Source: JBPCPM01 sp050999155
GTDB taxonomy: Bacteria; Actinomycetota; Thermoleophilia; Solirubrobacterales; 70-9
NCBI GenBank assembly: GCA_050999155.1
Contig: JBPCPM010000180.1
Location: 1 to 14,311, forward strand
Direction of reading: 5' to 3'
Length of the DNA stretch: 14,311 nucleotides
Shown here: piece after piece, positions 1-6,436 of the stretch
How the letters are laid out: each line of letters starts with the position of its first letter
How positions within the stretch are numbered: the first letter of the stretch is position 1
Made by a program: the position numbers and the translations under genes
Notes under the pieces: generated by a model
The model's database searches: none
What the model was told of the DNA's origin: nothing
What the model saw: only the letters and a program-made list of their open reading frames with translations

Positions 1-1
1 C

Positions 2-682
2 TGCATGCCGGTGTTCATCGCTCGCGAGGACTACTGGCAGGCGCGCTTCCGCAAGGCCGGCGTGCCGATCATCGGCGACGACATCAAGTCGCAGGTCGGC
101 GCGACCATCGTGCACCGCCAGCTCGCCCGCCTGTTCGGCGACCGCGGCGTGAAGCTGATGCGCACCTCGCAGCTGAACGTCGGCGGCAATATGGACTTCT
201 ACAACATGCTCGAACGCGAGCGGCTGGAGTCCAAGAAGATCTCCAAGACCAACGCCGTCACGTCGATCATGGACCACGAGCTGCCGGCCGACGACGTCTA
301 CATCGGCCCGTCGGACTACGTGCCGTGGCTGACCGACCGCAAGTGGGCGCACATCCGTGTCGAGGGCAAGGCCTTCGGCGACGTGCCGCTCAACGTCGAG
401 CTCAAGCTCGAGGTCTGGGACTCGCCGAACTCGGCCGGCATCGTCATCGACGCGACGCGCCTGATCAAGCTCGCGCTCGACAACGGCATCGCCGGGCAGC
501 TCGACGGCCCCTCCAGCTACCTGATGAAGTCGCCGCACAGCCAGCGCCCCGATCCCGAGGCGCGGCAGATGACCGAGGAGTTCATCGCCAACCATCCCAA
601 GGGGGCCAAGGGCAAGGCACAGGCGGGTACCAAGGCCGAGAGCGCGAAGAAGGCGGCCGAGAGCGCCGAGGCCAAGGAGTAG
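2..682 (+). CDS. ino1: myo-inositol-1-phosphate synthase, C-terminal part (5' end outside window)
   Basis: Ino1 converts glucose-6-phosphate to inositol-3-phosphate with NAD in the cytoplasm, the first step toward phosphatidylinositol, PIMs or mycothiol. The frame is open from base 2, so the gene starts upstream; 226 residues are visible. Signature segments seen are GDDIKSQVGAT, LNVGGNMDFYNMLERERL, SKKISKT, IGPSDYVPWL, FGDVPLNVELKLEVWDSPNS and SSYLMKSP, in the order and spacing known for mycobacterial Ino1. They cover the tetramerisation and catalytic region. The last ~30 residues are an Ala/Lys/Glu-rich tail (KGAKGKAQAGTKAESAKKAA and onward) that the mycobacterial enzyme does not have to my knowledge. 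The gene ends in TAG, and the GT-PHP gene starts 45 nt downstream on the same strand, suggesting a functional link. Family assignment is secure; the role of the tail is unknown. Confidence 0.95.
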   Translation, partial: CMPVFIAREDYWQARFRKAGVPIIGDDIKSQVGATIVHRQLARLFGDRGVKLMRTSQLNVGGNMDFYNMLERERLESKKISKTNAVTSIMDHELPADDVYIGPSDYVPWLTDRKWAHIRVEGKAFGDVPLNVELKLEVWDSPNSAGIVIDATRLIKLALDNGIAGQLDGPSSYLMKSPHSQRPDPEARQMTEEFIANHPKGAKGKAQAGTKAESAKKAAESAEAKE

Positions 683-715
683 CCCGGGCCACCGATCCCG
701 CGCCCCGGGCGCGAC

Positions 716-721
716 TATGCT
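716..721 (+). promoter_or_regulatory. possible -10 box (TATGCT) of a leaderless GT-PHP transcript
   Basis: TATGCT fits TANNNT and ends 6 nt before the GTG at 728. No Shine-Dalgarno precedes this GTG, so a transcript starting at or next to the GTG is plausible. No -35 box is obvious. This is inferred from pattern only. Confidence 0.3.
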
Positions 722-727
722 GGCGGC

Positions 728-2626
728 GTGGCCGACGAACCCCTCGCCATCGCCCAGGTCACCCCGCACGCTTGGGGCACCCGGCACGAGGTCAACGAGT
801 ACGTCGATCGTGTCTCGCAGGAGCTGGCCGGACGCGGGCACGCGGTGCTCGTGGTTGCACCGTCGGAGTCGCTGGAGGAGATCCGCGCCGACCGCGTCCG
901 CATCCGCGAGGCGGCCGCTGACGGCACCCCGCTCGCCCGCCCTGGGGAGGTCCGCGTGCTCACCGCCGGCGGGGCGATCCCCCTGCCCACGGGTGGCAGC
1001 CAGGCGGCGTCGGTGTCGCTGCCGATCGACGTCAACCGGATCGTCGAGGAGCTGCTGGAGAACCAGCAGCTCGACATCTGCCACGTCCACGAGCCGTACG
1101 CCCCGAGCCTGTCGCACGCGGCGCTGCGCCACTCCCGGGCCCTGAACGTCGCCACCTTCCACGAGCCTCAGGAGCGGATCCTGACCACGTTGCTCGGCCG
1201 GCCGGTGGCCGAGCTGCTCTACGGGCGGATCGACGCGCGCACCACGAGCTATGTCGCGACCGCCGAGCTGCTGGATCGCACCTTCCCCGGGTCCCGGACC
1301 GTGGTGGCACCCGGAGCCGACGCCCCGGCGGCGACGCGGGACGACGGCGCGCCCCACCTCGTCTACTGCGCCACGGAGGAGCGGGGGGCGCTGCGCCTGT
1401 TCATGCGAGCCCTGCGCCGGCTCCCCACCGATCGGCCGTGGCGGGCCACGATCTGGTCCGACCGCCGCGACGACTCGGCCATCCGGCTCAACCGGGCGCT
1501 GCAGCAACGAGTCGTGGTTACGGGAGGATGGGAGACGACGCCCCAGGAGCTGCTCGGCACCGCGGATGTCATGTGCGCCGCCTCGACGGGTGTCGCCCCC
1601 GACCCGGGAATGATCCGCTCGGCCCTGGTGGCCGGCGCGGTCCCGGTCGTCTCGCGGCTTGACCGCTATACCGAGACCGTGGCCGATGGCACGTGGGGTC
1701 GCCTGTTCACGATCGGCGACGCCCACCTGCTGGGCGACCAGCTCCGTCTCGTGCTCGACGACGAGGCCCTGCGTGAGGAGCTTCGCCGGGCGGCGACCCC
1801 GGCCGCGTCGCGCTCGTGGGCCGTCGTGACCGACGAGCTCTCGGACATCTACCGCACCATCGCCGCCCGCCGCCACGATCCCGAGGGTCGCCTGGCCGTT
1901 CGCAAGCGGCTCCAGGGTCGGCGGGAGATCGAGTGCGACCTGCACATGCACACCGACCACTCGCCCGACTGCGCCACGCCCGCGCGGGAGCTTGTCGAGA
2001 CGGCCAAGGAGGTCGGCCTCGGAGCGATCGCCGTCACCGACCACAACGAGATCTCGGGAGCCTTCGAGGCGCAGGAGATCGCCCGCGAGGTCGGCGGCAT
2101 CCAGGTGATCGTGGGCGAGGAGGTCAAGACCGCCGGCGAGGGCGAGGTCATCGGGCTGTTCCTGAAGTCCAAGATCGAGCGCGGCATGAGCATGCGCGCG
2201 ACGATCAACGAGATCCGCCGTCAGGGCGGCGTCGTCTACATGCCCCACCCGTTCGACCGCCTGCACTCCGTGCCCGACTACGAGCACCTGCTCGAGGTCG
2301 TGGAGGACGTCGACATCCTCGAGGTCTTCAACCCCCGGGTGACGCTGTCGTCGTTCAACGACGAGGCCGTGCGGTTCGCGGCCAAGTACCGGATCATCCC
2401 CGGCGCCGGGTCCGACGGGCACGTGGTGCAGGCACTCGGCAGCGTGCGGATCCGCCTGCACGACTTCGACGGTCCCGAGGAGTTCGTCCAGGCGATGCGC
2501 GACGCCGACATCGTCCGCAAGCACCGCAACATCGTCTACGTGCAGGCGCTCAAATGGCTGCAGACCCAGGGGCCGACCAAGCGGGCCCGAGCCGCCAAGC
2601 AGGCCCGGGCGGCGCGGGCGCAGTAG
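728..2626 (+). CDS. PimA-like GT4-fold domain fused to a PHP-family metal phosphoesterase
   Basis: The protein has 632 residues and two domains. Residues 1-~385 resemble a GT4 glycosyltransferase of the PimA type: a first strand with AQVTPHAWGTRHEV, a CHVHEPYAPSLSHAALR segment (PimA has a very similar HEPN-x-PSLS stretch), an ATFHE strand, and a second Rossmann half ending AGAVPVVSR. The GT4 E-x7-E motif is not recognisable around residues 290-299 (APDPGMIRSA), so transferase activity is uncertain. Residues ~400-575 are a PHP domain with all metal-ligand motifs: DLHMHT (H406, H408), TDHN (D438, H439), GEE (E464/E465), HPF (H507) and GSDGH (D563, H565). The tail is Arg/Ala-rich. The GTG start is chosen because the domain begins at once and no earlier in-frame start fits. 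It lies 45 nt after ino1, so an inositol-phosphate or phosphoinositide substrate is my inference. Domain calls are firm; the reaction is unknown. Confidence 0.85.
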   Translation: MADEPLAIAQVTPHAWGTRHEVNEYVDRVSQELAGRGHAVLVVAPSESLEEIRADRVRIREAAADGTPLARPGEVRVLTAGGAIPLPTGGSQAASVSLPIDVNRIVEELLENQQLDICHVHEPYAPSLSHAALRHSRALNVATFHEPQERILTTLLGRPVAELLYGRIDARTTSYVATAELLDRTFPGSRTVVAPGADAPAATRDDGAPHLVYCATEERGALRLFMRALRRLPTDRPWRATIWSDRRDDSAIRLNRALQQRVVVTGGWETTPQELLGTADVMCAASTGVAPDPGMIRSALVAGAVPVVSRLDRYTETVADGTWGRLFTIGDAHLLGDQLRLVLDDEALREELRRAATPAASRSWAVVTDELSDIYRTIAARRHDPEGRLAVRKRLQGRREIECDLHMHTDHSPDCATPARELVETAKEVGLGAIAVTDHNEISGAFEAQEIAREVGGIQVIVGEEVKTAGEGEVIGLFLKSKIERGMSMRATINEIRRQGGVVYMPHPFDRLHSVPDYEHLLEVVEDVDILEVFNPRVTLSSFNDEAVRFAAKYRIIPGAGSDGHVVQALGSVRIRLHDFDGPEEFVQAMRDADIVRKHRNIVYVQALKWLQTQGPTKRARAAKQARAARAQ

Positions 2627-2727
2627 GCGGCACGGGGCCGGGATCGACCATGGGGCGAACCGGGCGGCGGCAAGACTTGGTGCAGGGGAAGGGAGATGGT
2701 CCCCGGCGGCCAAAACATCCCGCGGCC

Positions 2728-3333
2728 ATGCCCGCCACCGACGACGAGATCCGAGAGAAGTACCTGGAGCGAGCGATCCGCGAGCTCAACCAGCTCACCC
2801 ACGAGCTGCAGGACTGCCCGCACTGCCCGCGCGGAAACATGATGCCCGTCCTGGGCTCGGGCCACCCGCAGGCCGATGTCTTCATGCTCAAGTACGGACC
2901 GACCGCCGCGGAGGTCGAAGAGGGCGTCGCCTACTACGGCCGCGCCGGCTCGGCGCTGATGAAGTGCTTCAAGCGGCTGGGCATCGACCCGACCGTCGTC
3001 TACGGGACGGTGTGCGCGAAGTGCCCGGCCGCCGACCCCGCCCTCGCGGCCGACGAGTGCGTCGAGCGGGTCGTGCAGGAACTGGCCATCGTCGCCCCGG
3101 CCATCGTGGTCGTCATGGGCGAGCCGGCCCTCGAGGTCCTCAACACCCTGGCGGTCCCGCTCGCCCGCCCGGTCGCCCCGGCCATCGGGCGGATCCAGCG
3201 GTTCACGCCGACCACCGACGTGCTGCTTGTCCCCGACATCGACGGCGCGCTCGACGGCGAAACGGCCAAGGGCGCCTTCTGGCGCGCCTTCAAGGTCTTG
3301 GGCGACTGGTACGAGGACTACCCGCCGTACTGA
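2728..3333 (+). CDS. uracil-DNA glycosylase family 4-like Fe-S protein with altered catalytic motifs
   Basis: The 201-residue protein looks like a family 4/5 uracil-DNA glycosylase, enzymes that remove uracil from DNA and carry a 4Fe-4S cluster. Cysteine pairs C30/C33 (DCPHC) and C99/C111 (KCPAADPALAADEC) fit the cluster pattern, with a shorter last spacing than usual (x11 rather than about x15). YYGRAGSALMKCFKRLGID matches the family stretch F-x-GRAG-x-LLD-x-x-L-x-x-IG. However, the uracil-binding GEAPG motif reads LKYGPTA (54-60) and the C-terminal H-P-S motif reads VPDIDGA, so catalysis is doubtful. ATG 2728 is preferred because MPATDDEIREKYLE begins a helix just before the first Cys pair; in-frame ATG 2650 and GTG 2680 are alternatives. 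It follows the GT-PHP gene by 101 nt and ends inside an inverted repeat. It could be a paralog with another role. Confidence 0.6.
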   Translation: MPATDDEIREKYLERAIRELNQLTHELQDCPHCPRGNMMPVLGSGHPQADVFMLKYGPTAAEVEEGVAYYGRAGSALMKCFKRLGIDPTVVYGTVCAKCPAADPALAADECVERVVQELAIVAPAIVVVMGEPALEVLNTLAVPLARPVAPAIGRIQRFTPTTDVLLVPDIDGALDGETAKGAFWRAFKVLGDWYEDYPPY

Positions 3334-3361
3334 GGCACCCGAGTCGGCGCCTCAGTACGGC
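3324..3361. terminator. 13-bp perfect inverted repeat between convergent genes
   Basis: GCCGTACTGAGGC (3324-3336) and its exact reverse complement (3349-3361) flank a 12-nt loop, which itself contains CCGA/TCGG. The left arm includes the last codons and the TGA stop of the UDG-like gene. The site lies between that gene and the converging quinone oxidoreductase (stop at 3413), as expected for a bidirectional terminator. There is no T tract, which is common in very GC-rich genomes. Confidence 0.65.
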
Positions 3362-3412
3362 TGTCGGGGTTGACTGGAAAGGTGCCCCGGCGCTGTAGCG
3401 GGAGCTCGCGCG

Positions 3413-4357
3413 TCAGTCGTTGATCGTCAGGACGATCTTGCCGAGCTTGCCGCCTTCGGTGAACCGTTCGTAGGCGGCGGTGGCGCCTTCCAGGGGGAAG
3501 GTCTTCTCGACTGGGACCTTCAGGGTGCCTGACTGCAGGTGCGGGAGGACCTCGGATTCCATGCGGCGGGCGGTGAGCGCCTTCTCCTCGAGGGGGCGGG
3601 CTCGGAGGGTCGAGCCGCGGAGGGTCGCGCGCTTGCCCATCAGGGCCAAGAGGTTGATGTCGGTCTTGGGGCCGGCGCCGACGCCGATGATCACGATCCG
3701 GCCGTCGGTGGCCAGGGCCTTGAGGTTGCCGCCGAGATTGGGGGCGCCGATCAACTCGAGGACCACGTCGTAGGGGCCGGTGTCGGCGAAGCCCTCGGGG
3801 TCGATGGCCGTGGCGCCGAGCTGCTCGACCGCGTCGCGCTTGTCGGGGTTACGTACGGTGGCCGTGACGCGCGCGCCGAGTGTGCGACCCAGCTGCACCG
3901 CCGCGGTTCCGACGCCACCCGCGCCGCCGTGGACGAGCAGGCGCTCGCCCGAGAGCAATCCGGCCTGGGTGACGATCGCGTCGTGGGCGGTGGTGAAGAC
4001 CTCGGCCGCGCCGCCGGCCTGCGGCCAGTCCAGCGCCTCGGGGACCGGCATCAGCTGTCGCTCGTGGACGACGGCCAGTTCGGCCTGGCCGCCACCGCCC
4101 ACGATGCCCATCACGCGGTCACCCTCGGAGAACCGCCGCGCGCCTTGGCCCAGGGCAGCCACCTCGCCGGCCAGCTCGAGCCCGGGGATGTCGTCGGGGC
4201 TGCCGGGGGGCGCGGGGTACTGGCCCGCCCGCTGGAGGATGTCTGCCCCGTTGATGCCGGCGGCTCGGACCCGCACGAGCACCTCCCCGGGACCCGGTGA
4301 CGGGTCGGGGTGCTCGGCGATCTGCAGCTCGCCGTCGGCGATGGTCACAGCGCGCAT
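3413..4357 (-). CDS. NAD(P)H:quinone oxidoreductase, PIG3-type (zinc-free MDR family)
   Basis: This 314-residue enzyme belongs to the medium-chain dehydrogenase/reductase superfamily, quinone oxidoreductase branch, which reduces quinones or enones with NADPH in the cytosol. The N-terminal GroES-like domain shows GEVLVRVRAAGINGADILQR and GQYPAPPG, then IPGLELAGEV, closely matching the PIG3/TP53I3 type. The nucleotide-binding GGAGGVG lies at 144-150, and the protein ends RFTEGGKLGKIVLTI. The Cys/His zinc ligands of alcohol dehydrogenases are absent, as usual for this branch. ATG 4357 begins the conserved MRAVTI strand; the open frame continues upstream but only with unrelated sequence. It sits 10 nt after the RNA methyltransferase gene, and a TAGAAT hexamer 7 nt before its ATG suggests its own leaderless transcript. 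Exact substrate unknown. Confidence 0.88.
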   Translation of the reverse strand: MRAVTIADGELQIAEHPDPSPGPGEVLVRVRAAGINGADILQRAGQYPAPPGSPDDIPGLELAGEVAALGQGARRFSEGDRVMGIVGGGGQAELAVVHERQLMPVPEALDWPQAGGAAEVFTTAHDAIVTQAGLLSGERLLVHGGAGGVGTAAVQLGRTLGARVTATVRNPDKRDAVEQLGATAIDPEGFADTGPYDVVLELIGAPNLGGNLKALATDGRIVIIGVGAGPKTDINLLALMGKRATLRGSTLRARPLEEKALTARRMESEVLPHLQSGTLKVPVEKTFPLEGATAAYERFTEGGKLGKIVLTIND

Positions 4358-4364
4358 GCCGACG

Positions 4365-4370
4365 ATTCTA
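4365..4370 (-). promoter_or_regulatory. -10 box TAGAAT overlapping the upstream gene's stop codon
   Basis: On the minus strand TAGAAT is followed by exactly 7 nt and then the ATG of the quinone oxidoreductase, with no Shine-Dalgarno between them. Its first three bases are the TAG stop of the RNA methyltransferase. A leaderless internal promoter is inferred; no TTGACA-like -35 box is seen. Confidence 0.45.
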
Positions 4371-5699
4371 TGCGCGCTCGAGCAGCGCCACGCACTCGAT
4401 GTGCGGGGTCTGCGGGAACATATCGACAGGGCGGACCGTGCGCAGCGCGTACCCGGCCTCGACCAGCTGGGCGGCATTGGGTGCCAGCGTCGTCGGGTTG
4501 CAGCTGACGTAGACGATCCGCTTCGCCTCGCATTCGATGACGCGCCGGATCATCTTGGCCGAGAGGCCCGCCCGGGGCGGGTCGAGGACCACGACGTCGG
4601 GCTTGCCCGCCTGCTCGATCAGCGGGCGCAGGGCGGTGCGGACGTTGCCCGCGACGAAGCGGGTGTTCGTCAGGTTGTTCGCGCGGGCGTTGTGCTCGGC
4701 GTCCTCCACGGCCTCGGGCACGATCTCCAGGCCCCAGACGTGCCGGGCCCGGCTGGCCATCGTCAGGCCCAGGGTGCCGATCCCGCAGAACAGGTCGTAG
4801 ACGAGCTCGGAGCCGGTGAGCCCGGCGAAGTCCGCGGCGATCCCGTACAGCCGCTCGGCCATCTCGGTGTTGGTCTGGAAGAACGCCTCGGGAGCGATCC
4901 GCAGCCGCAGTCCGCAGAGCTCCTCGTGGAGGTACTCGTTGCCGCGCACGATGGTCGGGCCCTCGGTAGAGCCGGAGTCGCCCTGGACGGTCGTCACGAG
5001 GTCGACCGGCGGCTCGGGGATCTCGGCGGGGGACATGACGAGCCGCGTCTGGAACTCGCCGGTGCGCATGCCCTCGCGGACGATGAGGTTGCGCAGCACG
5101 CCGAAGCGCCCGCGCTTGTCGTAGGCGTCGAGCCCTATCTCGCGGGCCCAGGCGCGGACCTCGTTGCGGATCTCGTTGCCGCGCTCGGAGGCCAGCGGCG
5201 TGTCGTCAACGTCGACGACGGTGTCCCACCGGCCCCGGGCGTGAAACCCGAGGACGAGTTGCCCGTCGTCGTCGGTCCCGAAGGAGTACTCGAACTTGTT
5301 GCGGTAGCGCCACCGGCTCTCGGCCGGCTCGATCGGTTCGAGCTCGAAGCCCTCGAGCCCGCCGATCCGCTTCAGGGCCTCGGCTGTCTGCTCCTGCTTG
5401 ACCTCCATCTGACGCTCGTAGGCGAGCTCCGCCCACGGGGCGCCCGGGTCCGGTGTCCCGTCGAAGGGCACGCGCTCCGGGCTGGGATCCAGCAGCTCGG
5501 TGACGTTTGCTTCACAGAAGCTGCGCTTGGACTTCGTTACCTCGGCGCGGACGCGGTCGCCCGGCAGCGCTCCTGTGACGAACACCACGAGCCCGTCGTG
5601 GCGGGCGATTCCCCGGCCGCCGTAGGCGAGGCTTTCGATCGTCAGATCGAGCTGCGTGCCGCGGGCGGGGCGGTTGCTGGTGTTCGCGCCCGAGGCCAC
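4368..5699 (-). CDS. class I SAM-dependent RNA (uracil-5-)methyltransferase, TrmA/RlmD (RumA) family
   Basis: The protein has 443 residues. An N-terminal TRAM domain (LTIESLAYGGRGIARHDG, then VFVTGALPGDRVRAEV) binds RNA. A central part (KFEYSFG) and the Rossmann methyltransferase domain follow: FFQTN, DLFCGIGTLGL (SAM binding, near D302), LDPPRAG (near D373), VSCNP with the catalytic Cys near C400, and the C-terminal HIECV with the general-base Glu near E435. These enzymes make 5-methyluridine in rRNA or tRNA. The Cys cluster of RlmD-type enzymes is absent: the expected C-x5-C-x2-C zone reads DPGAPWAELAYERQ. GTG 5699 is chosen because the open frame upstream (to ATG 5765) runs through a terminator hairpin and shows no family similarity. 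The stop overlaps a promoter-like hexamer for the next gene. Whether the target is rRNA or tRNA cannot be told. Confidence 0.9.
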   Translation of the reverse strand: MASGANTSNRPARGTQLDLTIESLAYGGRGIARHDGLVVFVTGALPGDRVRAEVTKSKRSFCEANVTELLDPSPERVPFDGTPDPGAPWAELAYERQMEVKQEQTAEALKRIGGLEGFELEPIEPAESRWRYRNKFEYSFGTDDDGQLVLGFHARGRWDTVVDVDDTPLASERGNEIRNEVRAWAREIGLDAYDKRGRFGVLRNLIVREGMRTGEFQTRLVMSPAEIPEPPVDLVTTVQGDSGSTEGPTIVRGNEYLHEELCGLRLRIAPEAFFQTNTEMAERLYGIAADFAGLTGSELVYDLFCGIGTLGLTMASRARHVWGLEIVPEAVEDAEHNARANNLTNTRFVAGNVRTALRPLIEQAGKPDVVVLDPPRAGLSAKMIRRVIECEAKRIVYVSCNPTTLAPNAAQLVEAGYALRTVRPVDMFPQTPHIECVALLERA

Positions 5700-5728
5700 C
5701 GCAGCATGGTCGCAGGCCTGCGCATGCA

Positions 5729-5762
5729 CCACCCGCCCCCGCAGGCTCGCGGGGGCGGGTGG
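5729..5762 (-). terminator. 14-bp perfect GC-rich hairpin after the phasin-like gene
   Basis: CCACCCGCCCCCGC (5729-5742) pairs perfectly with 5749-5762 around a 6-nt loop. It lies 13 nt after the stop of the minus-strand phasin-like gene and before the methyltransferase start. No U tract follows. A separate 12-bp palindrome, CGCAGGCCTGCG (5711-5722), follows immediately. Confidence 0.7.
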
Positions 5763-5775
5763 CACGCGCGAGTGG

Positions 5776-6402
5776 TTACTCGCTGAGCTTGCTCTCGACG
5801 GCGCTGAGCACGGTCTTGCGGTTGCCGTGCTTTTTCTCGTACTCGCGGACCTCGCGCAGCTGAGCCGGCGTGAGATCGGTCAGCCGGGTCTTGATCTGCG
5901 CGGCGGTCAGCTCGTCGTAGGCCGTGATCGGGAAGCTCCCGACACCGGCGGCGCGGCGGAACTTGTCTGCCTCGCGCAGGGCGGGCTCGGCCGTGTCTCG
6001 CGCCTGGCGGGTCGCCTTGCCGGCGGTCGCCTCGGCCTGCTTGCGTGCCGAGTCGGTTCGATCCGCGGCCGCCTGCCGGGCGCCTGTGGTCCGCTCCTCC
6101 ACGCCGTCCCGGGTGCGGTTGAGCAGACCCTCGAGGTTCTCGAGGAAGTCGTCGGTCTGCTTGCGGCCGCGCTGGACGAGGCGCTGGACGGTCTCGTTCG
6201 CGTCGTCGCGGGTCATGCGTCCCCGCTGCACGGCGTCGTCCATGACCTCCTGGATGCGCTCGCGCGACAACATCACCAGGTTCATCGGAGCGGCCACGCC
6301 CTGCTGGAGCGCGTCGCGCACGACCTGCACACCCTTTTCGGGCCACGAGGCGTCGGCCCCGGATTGCGACCCCGACTTCGATGTGGATCCCTTTTGAGCC
6401 AT
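5776..6402 (-). CDS. phasin-like coiled-coil protein
   Basis: The 208-residue protein has no signal peptide or membrane segment. Residues 1-20 are Ser/Gly-rich. Residues ~22-95 (VQVVRDALQQGVAAPMNLVM, then REIQ-like RERIQEVMDDAVQRGRMTRD and TVQRLVQRGRKQTDDFLENL) resemble the phasin/PhaF-type helical domain that coats polyester granules or lipid droplets. Residues ~97-150 form an Ala/Arg/Lys/Asp-rich coiled coil. A C-terminal module (ITAYDELTAAQI, LTPAQLREVREYEKKHGNRK) resembles a short helical domain that I recall ending other actinobacterial helical proteins. ATG 6402 is supported by AAGGAG 7 nt upstream. It lies 34 nt after the EEP gene and is followed by a strong hairpin. No PHA synthase gene is in the window, so a granule role is inference; a nucleoid- or membrane-associated scaffold is an alternative. 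Confidence 0.7.
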   Translation of the reverse strand: MAQKGSTSKSGSQSGADASWPEKGVQVVRDALQQGVAAPMNLVMLSRERIQEVMDDAVQRGRMTRDDANETVQRLVQRGRKQTDDFLENLEGLLNRTRDGVEERTTGARQAAADRTDSARKQAEATAGKATRQARDTAEPALREADKFRRAAGVGSFPITAYDELTAAQIKTRLTDLTPAQLREVREYEKKHGNRKTVLSAVESKLSE

Positions 6403-6409
6403 GGTTCCT

Positions 6410-6415
6410 CTCCTT
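6410..6415 (-). promoter_or_regulatory. Shine-Dalgarno AAGGAG fixing the phasin-like start
   Basis: AAGGAG is separated by 7 nt from ATG 6402. The longer open frame upstream (to 6531) is antisense to nothing but lies within the EEP gene's 3' end, so this site decides the start. It is one of the few clear ribosome-binding sites in the window. Confidence 0.75.
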
Positions 6416-6436
6416 GAGTTGTTCGGGGGCCGTCCC

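Noticed and set aside
728..2626. The GT-PHP protein as MshA (mycothiol synthesis)
   Set aside because: The HEPYAPSLS segment and overall order look like PimA rather than MshA, the E-x7-E motif is missing, and no other msh gene is present.
1816..2727. Upstream extension of the UDG-like frame inside the GT-PHP gene
   Set aside because: The stretch is an Arg/Pro-rich shadow of the PHP domain; UDG similarity begins only after 2728.
3780..5786. A 668-codon plus-strand open frame across the quinone oxidoreductase and methyltransferase genes
   Set aside because: It is antisense to two clearly recognised genes, has low-complexity Gly/Arg/Asp/Pro-rich composition and no domain; long antisense frames are expected at this GC content.
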